Shown: one piece after another, positions 53,887 through 64,000 of the stretch | How positions within the stretch are numbered: the first letter of the stretch is position 1 | Layout: every line of letters begins with the position of its first letter | NCBI GenBank assembly: GCA_001643675.2 | Contig: LSRY02000003.1 | Coordinates: 1,416,001 to 1,480,000 of the forward strand | Direction: 5' to 3' | Length of the DNA: 64,000 nucleotides | Source of the DNA: Monocercomonoides exilis | Taxonomy: Eukaryota > Preaxostyla > Oxymonadida > Polymastigidae | Program-made: the position numbers and the translations under genes | Notes under the pieces: generated by a model | What the model was told of the DNA's origin: nothing | Database searches by the model: none | What the model saw: only the letters and a program-made list of their open reading frames with translations

Positions 53887-54435
53887 TCATATTTCACCGC
53901 ACTCAGTAATAATAACTGTTGTTCTTGGTTTTTTTGTAACCAGAGTAATCTGAACAGCTTCAATTGTTCTAACAACATCCATGCCATCTATGACTCTCCC
54001 AAAGACAACATGCTTCCCATCAAGCCAAGGGGCAGGAGCGCAAGTAATAAAAAACTGACAGCCATTTGTATCGATGCCACTGCTTGCCATTGACAAAAGA
54101 CCAGAACAATCGTGCTTTAATTCAAAAGATTCATCAGGAAAAGTGTCTCCATATATGCTATAAAAACCTGTTCCATCATGCTTAATGAAATCTCCTCCTT
54201 GAATCATAAATCCTGCAATAACTCGATGGAACGTGCTATTTTTATATCCAATCGGTATTTTTCCTTTTTTTGCTTCGCCAGTGCAAAATTGACGGAAATT
54301 TTCCGTTGTCTTTGGACAAACATCCTTAAACAATTCCATTGTTATTCTTCCAGTCTTTTTACCTCCAATTGAAATATCAAAAAAAACAATCGGGTTATCT
54401 GGATTTGGGGGAGCTATGTATCTTGGATTAATCAT
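53887..54435 (-). CDS. PPIH: Cyclophilin H, tri-snRNP peptidyl-prolyl isomerase
   Basis: Intronless, 182 residues, TGA stop. It is a complete cyclophilin: [65 protein letters not shown] and [15 protein letters not shown]. The catalytic set known from cyclophilin A (Arg in FHRV, Phe-Met-x-Gln, the CQFF Phe, Trp and His of WLDGKH) is all present. The start [12 protein letters not shown], the IPIGYK loop, and a terminal ITECGE match PPIH rather than PPIA. PPIH binds PRPF4/PRPF3 in the U4/U6.U5 tri-snRNP. Length is near the human 177 residues, with about eight extra at the N-terminus. The next gene starts only 97 nt away on the other strand. Confidence 0.92.
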   Translation of the reverse strand: MINPRYIAPPNPDNPIVFFDISIGGKKTGRITMELFKDVCPKTTENFRQFCTGEAKKGKIPIGYKNSTFHRVIAGFMIQGGDFIKHDGTGFYSIYGDTFPDESFELKHDCSGLLSMASSGIDTNGCQFFITCAPAPWLDGKHVVFGRVIDGMDVVRTIEAVQITLVTKKPRTTVIITECGEI

Positions 54436-54532
54436 AACAATATGTTAATTGTTTTTAATTAGAAAAATAAATCGAAAAAACAGGAAAAAGATAAATTGAA
54501 TATTTTAGTATGGACATATGGATCTTTCATAA

Positions 54533-56955
54533 ATGGATTTATCGTTGTGTATGCTTTTTGAACAATTGAAAATTTAATCATCTTTATATTTTTTTATTTT
54601 TTTGCATTTTCTGTTTTGCTAAAGCTGTGCCATTTATCCCTGATTCTCCTCAAACAGAAACTCGTCTGACAAATGTGTCTTACATTTCAGGACTCGACAC
54701 AGACGACGATGAAAGCTTTATTGAATCTATCAGGCTTTTATACCACAAAATTGGCGATGATGATGCAGAAAAAGCAAAATTGTTTGGATTTAAGCTGTTG
54801 CAAATTCTTCATCAAAAATTGTGGACTGTTTCAGAAGATATACAATCAGAATTGATCACTTTTTTGATATGGTCTATTAAGTCAACTTCAAAGTGCATAC
54901 TTCCCTCAACTAGAATTGAAATTTTTAATGATTTGCTTAAAGTTTTGCTTTCTGGAATTCAACAACAATCAAGAGCTGCATCGGTAGGTTGCTATCGACT
55001 TACCAATGATGGGAAAGCTGCGCTTCCTGCATTTGTGGCAAATTCATGTTTATGTGAAAACCCAAAAGTACTATCCATGCTACCATTAGAAGGAGACTCA
55101 TTTTTTTATTTAATGGAAACAAACCTGAATTTAGCTGTCTATAGCAATATAAAGACAAAATTTGGGTCTCCTTCGCTCGTGCAGCCCGCATTTAGAAAGT
55201 CTGGGATGTGGGATTATTTGATGGAATTTGTTATGACTTGTGACGCTGAGAGTCATGCAATGACTGCAATTGACATTATGCTTCTGCTTCTAAGAGGCGT
55301 CAATGCACCTCCATCATTTGCTGTACCTCTCATCCGAATAAGAGACATTGCTTTAAGTGCGCCAATGGACGACAACAACATCAAAACGCTTTGCCATTCC
55401 ATTTATTTTTTTTCTCAGATTGAGCGTATGCTTTTTTTTTTAAATTTTCCTTTCTTTCTTTTTGATTGGAAATAATTTTGACTCAAATTTTATTATTGCC
55501 TATACTTGTTTGATAGCAAATATACAGATGCTCATTGATTGCGGATACCTTCCTCTTTTGATGATGATGCTTTTGTATGCTTTTATTTAAATTTCTATTT
55601 TTTTAGTTATTTTTATTTCATTATTTTTTCTATGTTTTTATAATTATTATAAATTCATTGAATATCAATAACTGATCATGTCGATTCTTTTATTTATCTT
55701 TTTCTCTCTATATGCATATATCTCTTCCTCTTCCTCTTCCTCTTCCTCTTCCTCTTCCTCTTCCTCTTCCTCTTCCTCTTCCTCTTCCTCTTCCTCTTCC
55801 TCTTCCTCTTCCTCTTCCTCTTCCTCTTCCTCTTCCTCTTCCTCTTCCTCTTCCTCTTCCTCTTCCTCTTCCTCTTCCTCTTCCTCTTCCTCTTCCTCTT
55901 CCTCTTCCTCTTCCTCTTCCTCTTCCTCTTCCTCTTCCTCTTCCTCTTCCTCTTCCTCTTCCTCTTCCTCTTCCTCTTCCTCTTCCTCTTCCTCTTCCTC
56001 TTCCTCTTCCTCTTCCTCTTCCTCTTCCTCTTCCTCTTCCTCTTCCTCTTCCTCTTCCTCTTCCTCTTCCTCTTCCTCTTCCTCTTCCTCTTTCTCCTTC
56101 TGCTTCTCCTACTGCTTCTCCTTCTCCTTCTCCTTCTCCTTCTCCTTCTCCTTCTCCTTCTCCTTCTCCTTCTCCTTCTCCTTCTCCTTCTCCTTCTCCT
56201 TCTCCTACAAACATACACGCTCTTTCTCTTTCCACTTCTCCAGCCACGCCGACAAGCTCACCGCGAAGAATGCCTTTGACTCGCTGTACGACATGATCGA
56301 GTTCTACCAGGACACCATCATCATCTCCCTCTTCTCCATCCTCCACTCTGAAATTCTCGACCTCATCCTCCGCACAAAACCCGAGCCGCTTCCTGAATGC
56401 GTCGCAAAGTTCAAGGAAGTGACTGTGTTTTCTGAGTCATTCATGCTGAACTATGTCCTCTACAAGTTCGAGCAGCTTCTCCCAGACGTTCTGAAGCAGC
56501 TGCAGAAGGAAGAGAGCGAGAGAGAGACAAGCGGAGAAGGGAAGATGGGGCTGCTGATGAGACTGCCGTTGATTGATGGGAATGGGCTGAATGGAGATGA
56601 ATGTGAGGGAGAGAAAGAGAGAAAGGGAATTGAAGAAGTAGAAACAGCTACTGAGAAAGAAAAGAGGCAAAGAAAGGAAGAAGAAAAGAAGAGAGAAGAA
56701 GAAATAGAAGGAGAAATAGCAGAAACAGAAGAGAAGAATGCTTCTTTCTCAGAAAGCGAAGGGAGTGTGGAACAAGTGCCGCAGATGTACAATGCGATGA
56801 AGACGACTGCTATTCGCCATTCAGGCCATTCAGTGGACGATGGCATGATGATTGAGGACTTTAAGAGCTACATCGTGTTTATCCTCACCTTCTTGAAGAC
56901 GATGAGGAATTTCGACGAGTTGTATGAGAAGGAGGAGGTTGGGGTTGAAGATTGT

Positions 56956-56989
<34 letters not shown>

Positions 56990-58445
56990 ATGATGATAAA
57001 AATGAAAAGGAAAAAAGGATAAAGAATTCTAAAACAGAAAGTGATATAGAAAAAGCAGAGAAAGGAAAAGAAGGACAAGTTCGCGACGAAAGAAAAGAAA
57101 AAGATTGTTCATTTCAAACACAAAATTCCTCCTTTGATGCACAAAATCTCACAACCACTCCGAAATTCAAGTGCCAAATCAAATGGAAAGAATTGGAAAT
57201 GAAGACGTATGCACATCTTCTTCGTTTTGTCCCTGTGCTGGTGAAGATTATGATTCTGAGCGAAAAATGGCTGCAAATCTATGCGGCTGAGCTGCTTTTG
57301 TGTATCATCATGCATCTGATGAAAGAATTAGACAAGGAAGACAAAGATGAATGGAAAAGAGAGAATGAGATGTGCAATGAAAATGACATGAAAACTGTGA
57401 ATTCAGATGAAACAGTGAACCAACAAGATGATGTGGGTTCATCTTCTTCGTCGTTTTCTTCTTCTTCATTAACATCATCCTCTTCTTCTTCATCTTATTC
57501 TTCGCTTGATTCAAAAGAAGACAATGAAGAAGATTCCATTCAAACTTTAAAAGAAACCCAATTTGGAACAAACTTTACTTGTTCAACACTTCTCACACCA
57601 CCAACAGTCATTTCGCCTTCACCAAATTCAACAAAAAATTCATCATCATCTTCTTCTTCTTCCTCTCCTTCCTCATCCTTATCTTCTTCTGCATCTGAAC
57701 CTTCTCCATCTTCCTCTTCTTCCTCTTCCACAACCAACCCCCTCCTCCCCTTTCCTTCCAACCCCTGCACTTTATCTCAGTTCATATCACTTTCTCCTTT
57801 TGATCCTTTCCTCCGCCCAACAACACACACACAACTGCGCCGCCTGCTCAACATTCTTTTTTCTGTAATCCACAACGTCTTCCTCCTCCCTTCCCTTCTT
57901 GTTCTGCAGCATTTCTCTTCTCTCTCTTCTCCTCCTTTCTTCTCCCGCTATTCTTCTTCTTCTGCTGCGTCTGCTGTGGAAGTGCTGCTCACCCTCGCTT
58001 CCGTCCCCATCTTCCCTTCTCTCGACAGCAAGCCCTCAATCGGCATTCTCCAGTTAGAAGCAGCAGGAAGCGAAGAATTGCTGTGGAGAGTGTTTGCAAT
58101 GCATTCGATAGACTCTCCTTTTTACATCCACCAGCAGTCCCCCCGCATTCAGAAGCAGACGGCGAAGCTGCTGGCGAAGATGCACAAGGCAAAGAAGCTG
58201 CCGGCAGAATACGAGCCGATTGTGGATGTGATTGTGCTCTCGATCAACTCGTCCTCTCCTGCGCATAGCTATGGATCAATCAGTGCATTGTGCTGCTTGG
58301 CGTTGTGTCCTGGTATGATTGTCTAAATAAATGAATTAATATTTTTTTTTTAAGTGTACATGTGATGATAATGAGATGTTATTGATTATATCGCTTTATT
58401 AGTGATATTTATATATTTATTGTAATTATGTTTTTTCATTATCTT

Positions 58446-58476
<31 letters not shown>

Positions 58477-59774
58477 TTTTTTTGTTTGTAATCATTCTTT
58501 TTTTCCCTTAATATTTTGTTTTTATTTCTTCATTCTCCAATGAATTAATAATTATGATATTTATTCCTCTTATTCTTTCCCCCATCCCCCTTCCTTCTCT
58601 CTCCAAATTTTCCCCAGAAAACATCAACTTGATACTTTCACGCAACATTTTCAGTGCGATGATTGATTGGTTTTGGATATACAACCCATTCTATCTCTTC
58701 TACGCCATCTGCTTTGTGGAGCTTGTCTTCTTCCCTGGCAAATACACAAAACATTCAGAAAACTCACTAAAAGGAGAAAATGAAGAGAATGAGAGTGTGA
58801 ATGGAAATATGAATGGAACAAGAACTGGAAATAAATCTTCTGACAATAGAAATTCTTCTTCTTCCTCTTCTTCTTCCTCTTCCTTATATTCTTCATCTTC
58901 CACAACTTCAGCTTCTTCTTCTCCTTCTTCTCTCAACACACCAGACATTTCATCTTCTTATAAATCATCCAATTCCACATCAACTTCTCATCTTTCTCCA
59001 TCTTTTGTCTCAAACAATAAAACAAGTGAATCTTCTCATTCTTCACTTCATCCTCTTTCATCAAACGATATCCAATCAAATCAATTTTCTTCATCCACAC
59101 AGTTTTCTTCTTCTTCCTCTTCTTCTCCCTCTCTTCCCCCTCCATCCACTCCAAATAACTTCTCCAACCTCTCCAACCTCTCCAACCTTCTTCCTTCATC
59201 TATTTCTTCATCTATTTCTTCATCTATTTCTTCATCCATCTCCTCTGAATATGATTCCATTGTCGATGCTGCCACAATGTCTGTCTGTGATGCTGGTGTT
59301 GATGTGGCATTGGAGGCAATCTTAACACGATGGGATCATCCAATGTACACCCTCTATTACAACAAGGAAGGAAAGGGAAAGAAATCTCATTCATTTAATG
59401 ATGATGAAGCTTCTTCTAATTCTTCTTCAAATTCTTCTTCTTCCTCATCTCCCTCATCTCCCTCATCATCCTCTTCCTCTTCCTCCCCCTCTTCCTCTTC
59501 TCCCCCATCTCCATCTCTTCCATCTCTCTCTTCCCCTCTTCCTGTCTCTGCCTCCTTCCCTCCTCTTTCAGAGCAGGAAAAGCTGCTCCATCCGTTCTAC
59601 TACCGCACTCCCAGAGATCTTATGATGGATTCTGAGCCACTTTATAACTACTTCTCTAACACCAGTGTGAAAAGAAATAGAAAGATTTTGAATATCATCA
59701 GGAGAAAAATAGAGGCGATTCTGCTTGTGATAAAGGAGAGGAAAGAAAAACTTGGGATTTCAAGAAACTCTTGA
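54533..59774 (+). CDS. Unknown helical-repeat protein with low-complexity insertions
   Basis: Five exons (54533-54548, 54625-55425, 55517-55574, 56244-58312, 58618-59774) total 4,101 nt, or 1,366 residues. The 16-nt first exon encodes MDLSL plus a split Ser. Joining exon 3 to 56244 gives LLMMMLLFHADKLTAKNAFD in frame, so the long serine-coding tract between them is intronic. Leu-rich helices resembling ARM/HEAT repeats occur around residues 30-290, 295-380 (MIEFYQDTIIISLFSILHSE), 590-650 (AYAAELLLC-like region near 57280), 810-960 and after 985 (ENINLILSRNIFSAMIDWFW). Glu- and Ser-rich insertions separate them. The family is not recognised; a phosphatase-regulatory or transport scaffold is possible but unsupported. 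Confidence 0.75.
55721..56090. repeat. Intronic (TCTTCC)n satellite, about 61 copies
   Basis: A near-perfect hexanucleotide array of about 370 nt, all pyrimidines on the + strand. It lies inside the third intron (55575-56243) of the helical-repeat gene and is followed by a second pyrimidine array. In frame it would read as pure serine, which makes the intron look like coding sequence. Confidence 0.95.
56091..56206. repeat. Intronic (CTTCTC)n array
   Basis: About 115 nt of CTTCTC units, with two early variants (CTGCTT and CTACTG), immediately after the TCTTCC array. It ends about 40 nt before the splice acceptor TTCTCCAG at 56243, so it lies in the polypyrimidine-tract position. Confidence 0.9.
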
Positions 59775-60090
59775 AAATTTGGATTTGTTAAGTGAGTGTA
59801 AGTTAAATGAAACATTATTTGATAAGCATTTTAAAAAATTTTTGTAAAAGAATTAATGTTGGCTATTTATTTGAGATGTTGTTATTTTTTCCATTCAGTG
59901 TTTTAAAGCTGATATTTCGCTTTTTTTATTAACTTAGTAATTAATGATCTTTTCATTGTTTACGATAAAACAGATAAAAAAATTTGTCAAAAGTAAATAC
60001 TTTCAAAAATATACGGGACTGATCAAAAAAGAATTGGTAAAAAGTTCTTTTATTAATTGGCAAAGATAGATAGACATCAGCGGCTTCATT
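59775..60090. other. Intergenic spacer between two + strand genes
   Basis: 316 nt of AT-rich DNA that must contain the 3' end of the helical-repeat gene and the promoter of the zinc-finger gene. No motif is recognised. Confidence 0.35.
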
Positions 60091-61442
60091 ATGGATCCGT
60101 ATCTCAGGTGTCTAATTGTCAATCATTTTTTCATAATTTCTAAGTTTATAATTATTACAAAATTTGACATGATTTTTATTTGTTCCTTTTTCATGCCACA
60201 TCTTGCTTTAAATAAATTAAATTCTGCCCAGGCAACAGATGCTCCAAGCATCGTTAGAATATTCAAGTAAAAAACCTCAGCAATCAACAAACACAAAAGC
60301 TTCAAGGCCATCTCTTCGAATTGATTTTGATGCAGAAGATGATCCATTTGAATTACTCGAGTTAATTGAATCAGCTCCAAAACCTTCTTTCGAACGTAAT
60401 ATGAAAGAGTCTCCAGCTAGCTCCTTTTTTCATTCGATTCAATCACCTCCTCAATCCTTTTCTCCATTCGCAAAGAAGCATAACGATATTCGCATAATTT
60501 CTCATTCTGAAAAATTCAAAAAACTCCGTCAAGAAAGTTCGGAGTGCCAGAGAATTGAGGTATCCAGAAGAGAGCAGCTTCAATTTCAAGCTCAGCAGGT
60601 ATTTTCTTTTTTATCAATTGGAATAAAAAATATGAGAAAATGATTGATAGTTTCAAGCTATCCAAAAAGAGGGAAAAATAAAGGCTGATTCAAAATGTTG
60701 TAATTGTAGGTGTGCAGTGTCTCTTATTTTATGTTGTAAAAAATGGTTTCTTTTTTTTAGGCAGTCGTTTTCACTCTTTAGTACAAAAGTTATATGCTGC
60801 GCTTGCAATTGCACTTTTTGTTCATCTTGTATCGGAAACATGGGAATTTCAGTGGAACCCACATTTACGGTGAGAGAAAGACAACGAAGTATAATTATTG
60901 TTGTTTTGCTTTGAAATTATATTTTTTGTTTTTTTAAAAAAATTGTTCAAATATTCATAATTATTCAATGTTCATTCACTTATCATATATCAGATGATCA
61001 GCCTTGCTGCGAAATATGTGCCAACTTGTTGGGATCACTCCTCAGAATGAATGAAATTATGAAAATCAAACGTGGTTTGTTTTCAATTCTAATTTTTTTT
61101 TTGAACACAATTTAAAAATTTTTGATAATCTTAGAAAAAAAGCCAAATTTAATAGAAAACACGTTTATTCATCTTCGCGGAACAGAAAAAGAAGTGGAAA
61201 GCGCGTTAGAAAGGCAGAAATATTCTGCGTATTCCTCCGCAAAGTCCAGCAAAGTCAGTGCTCACACTGCAATGCAGTCTCATTCATTGCTGTTGAGAGA
61301 AGTGAAAGCGACTCTGCCACGCCGGAAGGAAGAGCTGAACGGGAGAGACTTCTTTCTGTTGTCGCAACTCGTACGCGTCTTCGAAGTACGCTGCACAGAG
61401 CTCGAAAAGAAAATAAAGCAGAACAGCGGAGGCGCAGGTTGA
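60091..61442 (+). CDS. FYVE-like zinc-finger protein
   Basis: Six exons (60091-60107, 60232-60598, 60651-60709, 60761-60869, 61002-61074, 61135-61442) total 933 nt, or 310 residues. The first exon has only 17 coding bases (MDPYL plus a split Arg). Across exons 3-5 the spliced protein has CCNCRQSFSLFS, VICCACNCTFCSSCIGN and PCCEICANLL. That is four CxxC-type pairs with the CxxCxxxF spacing of a FYVE/PHD-like double zinc site (about residues 145-200). The RRHHCR phosphoinositide-binding patch of true FYVE domains is absent, so binding to PI3P is doubtful. The C-terminal third is helical (LERQKYSAYSSAKSSK, then LVRVFEVRCTELEKKIKQ), probably coiled coil. It could be a Rab effector or an unrelated zinc adaptor. 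Confidence 0.68.
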
Positions 61443-61748
61443 ATCTGTTGGATGAATTTAAATTGATGTTATTCTGATCGAGCTGAGTCCTGTTCATTGT
61501 AAAAAAAAAATACATATTTGTTATTGCTTCCATATTTTTGTTGACTGAGAGTGTACTTCCTTTGAATACTTTTGCTTTTTATTGACTTTTGGTAAAACAG
61601 ATGGCATTGGCTTTTTTCTTCTGAAAAAGAGTGTATTGACTTCTTTTTTGAGTTCATTTAAAGGTCAATGGATTGCGAAGCGTAAAGTGTCGTCTTTCTT
61701 TTTAATATAAAGATTTTTATAGTTGAATGACATAAGTGGTTATTCCTT
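61443..61748. other. Convergent intergenic spacer
   Basis: 306 nt between the stops of the zinc-finger gene and snurportin. AT-rich; no further feature. Confidence 0.4.
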
Positions 61749-63673
61749 TTATGTGCATTGCGGATTCGTAAGTTGCTGGATGAATTGAAGTTTTGACAAT
61801 GAAAATGGAGAAGTTACCTCAAAAATTGGTGATAAAGGGAAAACTGACTCCGAAGGCGAAGAAAGAGGATAAAGTTGTAGATCACCCAAAAGAGATGCAT
61901 TGATGAGTTTTCGCTCCGAAAAAGAAAATGATGAATATGAGACAACAACGCAACGATATCCCTCCTTTGAAGAAGGCTTGATCGCGGAGGAAGATTGTGA
62001 AGTAGATGGAGATAATAATGTATCATTGCGAGAAAAATTAATGGGATACAGTGCCTGTGTTAATTGAGAAGATGAATCTTGCTTGCAGGATGTGTCCAAA
62101 TCTTCCTCGATATCCATTCGATCATCGTTTGTTTCAAGTTCGACTTCCATTGAAGGCTGCTCAATTATTCCAACACAAATTGGCGGGGAATCGGACGTAT
62201 AAAGATGACAGTCTGATGAAAGCAGGAGAATTCCAATGTACAGCGGAAATCGTGCTGCAAGTGGTGATGGAACAGTTTCCTGGTGGGAATATCCCATTTC
62301 GAGTGGAGTTTTCATTTCGCTCATTTCAGAGTGAATCATTGGCGCACTTTGAAAGAGGCTTGATGCTGAATAGATTGACGATTCAGAAGTTGCTGACGTT
62401 TGACGTAAATGAAAGCCTGCGAGCAAACTGGAAGAAGTTTGTGGAGCAGATGTTGATAGTGAGCTTTTATGATCAAATTTGATTCCACTCATTAAATTTG
62501 CTGTCGGAGAGTTTGATGAATCTAGCTGTATAAATGAAAAGCTCGAAAAAAGAAGTGAAAATGGAGTTGTCCCGAAATCATAAGCACTGGATTTGTGCAC
62601 GAACAGAAATAATGGAGAGCATAATACAGGGAAAAGTAATGATTTGTCATTTTTGCTGTTATCAACATTTGTACAATTCAGAAAAAATGGAAGCATGGAA
62701 TTATCAAATGCTTCTTCGCTTTGAGAAGCCTTTTGTTTAGTTTCTTTCGTGAATAATTCAAATTCCACGAGTTTTATCTTTATTTGCCCAATCTGTTCGC
62801 AATCAAAACAATGACCTTCAAGCTGTTAAGTTTTAGAAAAGTGTTTCAAATAATGATGATTAAAAACCTCAGAATATTTGCTATTTAGCATCCAAATCCT
62901 CATTTCTGCCGAACACTCATTAAATATTTGACCGTTCCACGCCAAGATGTCTAAAATCCAAATTGTTTTCTCTTTTTCTGACCACAAGCAATCAAGCAAG
63001 CAATTCCCCTCTGAATACAAAATTGAAAAATAAAAATGTTATAATTATTATTATTATATCGATCCAATTCAATAGCATTGAAAAATATATAATAGTTAAA
63101 TAAAATCAGACTTTTGCGTCTGTATGATCCACCAGGAAAAATACTATCGAAATCAATATCTTTTGATGATGATGATGTTTTCTTGGATTTTTCATCATGA
63201 AGTTGTACGTTTATCAAATGTGTAATTCCATTTTCAGATCTAAGAATACATCGGACCCCTTTTGGGACTTGGGCAAACATCCAATTTTCTTCTAAATCTT
63301 CTGGTATTTCAAGCATCCATTCAGGTTGCATCGGCGAAAATAACAAATAATCGCAAATTGCTGTAACCGAATTAAAAGTATGTGAAACACTTGTTTCAGA
63401 CAGTATAACATATGAATCATTTTCTGACTGGCTGGAAATTTCTATAATATTATCTGATTTCTTGTGAGTATCACTGATTCGTTCATCGCATTGTTCAAGG
63501 TATTCCAACCTCAATTCTTTCAATGTTTGTTTTTTCTTTAATGCACTTTTTTTGTATCTCTCCTTTCTTCTTTGTTCCTGAGTTATGTATCTTTTTAATG
63601 AAAAGGCAAGTTTGCGCTTTTCAATAAGGCTAAGTTTTTTCCTTAATGGAAAGTTTAAATCAAATTCATCCAT
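61749..63673 (-). CDS. SNUPN: Snurportin-1, m3G-cap snRNP import adaptor
   Basis: Three exons (63673-63112, 63010-62868, 62822-61749) total 1,779 nt, or 592 residues from the ATG at 63673; an in-frame ATG at 63781 would add 36. The basic N-terminus (KRKLAFSLKRYITQEQRRKE) resembles an importin-beta-binding region. The cap-binding module follows: PEWMLEIPEDLEENWMFAQV, PKGVRCILRSENGITH, SIFPGGSYRRK, CLLDCLWSEKEKTIWILDIL, AWNGQIFNECSAEMRIWMLN, then LFLFVHKSSAYDFGTTPF. Order and wording match snurportin-1, which carries m3G-capped U snRNPs into the nucleus. The position of the human cap-stacking Trp after the TPL segment appears to be Leu here (TTPFSLLF). A Ser-rich insertion and C-terminal extension make it longer than the human 360 residues. 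Confidence 0.85.
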
Positions 63674-63781
63674 GTTCAATTTATGATGAACAAAAATTTT
63701 CTTTAATTGAACAGCAGATAAGATTTCTTTTTGATTGAAAATTGATTTTAAAATATAATATTTCAGATCAATTTTCTTCAC

Positions 63782-64000
63782 AAAAACTTCAAGTCTTTTT
63801 TTTGAAAATTTTAATGAAAATTTTATTAAATATATAATATAAATCTTGGATTCACAAAATTATAATGTGATTGTTTTATAATTGTTCAAAAAAGAAATTC
63901 TCACTTGACTTTTTTTTTTGATTTATTTTTTCATTTTCAGTTAATAATCGCACACAACAAAAATGTTGAAGCATATTCATTTGTGATCGAAATTGATATT
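63782..64000. other. AT-rich upstream region of snurportin
   Basis: The last ~220 nt are AT-rich with no open frame of note. Probably the snurportin promoter, or an intron if a further 5' exon lies outside the window. Confidence 0.35.

Noticed and set aside
55721-56206. CRISPR-like or other regular repeat array
   Set aside because: There are no spacers; it is a simple head-to-tail microsatellite.
55694-56346. Long Arg-rich, Gly-Arg and Leu-Pro open frames over the hexanucleotide array
   Set aside because: They are the other frames of a repeat without stops on either strand, not genes.
55678-58326. An 882-residue open frame beginning with more than 100 serines
   Set aside because: The exon 3 donor at 55575 and the acceptor at 56243 join conserved-looking helices in frame (LLF then HADKLT), so the serine part is intronic repeat read as codons.
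1-64000. tRNA, rRNA or snRNA genes
   Set aside because: No cloverleaf-like or conserved RNA core was seen by eye on either strand; a covariance-model search would be needed to exclude them.

Overview
This is a eukaryotic nuclear genome fragment. Most genes carry short spliceosomal introns: 37 are inferred here, mostly 36-211 nt, starting GT and occasionally GC. Intergenic DNA is very AT-rich, and genes are tightly packed, often divergent or convergent. The proteins are full of poly-Ser, poly-Glu and poly-Gln runs. TGA, TAA and TAG all end independent genes, so the standard genetic code applies. A Merlin/IS1595-type transposase and decayed copies of a surface-protein family (beta-helix-like ectodomain, one membrane segment, kinase-like cytoplasmic tail) point to a metamonad. 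An oxymonad such as Monocercomonoides is the best guess. That placement rests on memory of the families, not on a search.

Layout: 1-9772 (-) THOC2 of the THO mRNA-export complex, running off the left edge; 10214-14314 (+) WDR75/Utp17-like U3 snoRNP protein; 14546-17810 (-) AFG2/SPATA5-like double AAA+ ATPase; 17900-20011 (+) Tat-SF1/CUS2 U2 snRNP factor; 20265-20546 (-) small unknown protein; 20720-22368 (+) SNRNP40 (U5-40K); 23202-24849 (-) BPNT1-like bisphosphate nucleotidase; 25890-29504 decayed coding sequence; 29505-37691 an inverted duplication (two nearly identical 2.72-kb arms around a 2.75-kb spacer holding an intact Merlin transposase); 38370-47234 (+) a 2,954-residue unknown protein; 47883-49160 (-) a two-pass membrane protein; 50340-52280 (-) another decayed member of the surface-protein family; 53887-54435 (-) cyclophilin H (PPIH); 54533-59774 (+) a helical-repeat protein whose third intron holds a 370-nt hexanucleotide satellite; 60091-61442 (+) a FYVE-like zinc-finger protein; 61749-63673 (-) snurportin-1.

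The housekeeping genes lean strongly toward RNA processing: THO export, U2, U5 and tri-snRNP factors, snRNP import (snurportin), the U3 SSU processome and a probable ribosome-maturation AAA ATPase. Exon structures were rebuilt by hand. For every spliced gene complete in the window, the exon lengths sum to a whole number of codons, which is a strong internal check. The accessory part (about 25.9-37.7 kb and 50.3-52.8 kb) holds pseudogenes and mobile-element traces. Its most unusual structure is the 8.2-kb palindrome built from an already broken surface-protein gene flanking a transposase.
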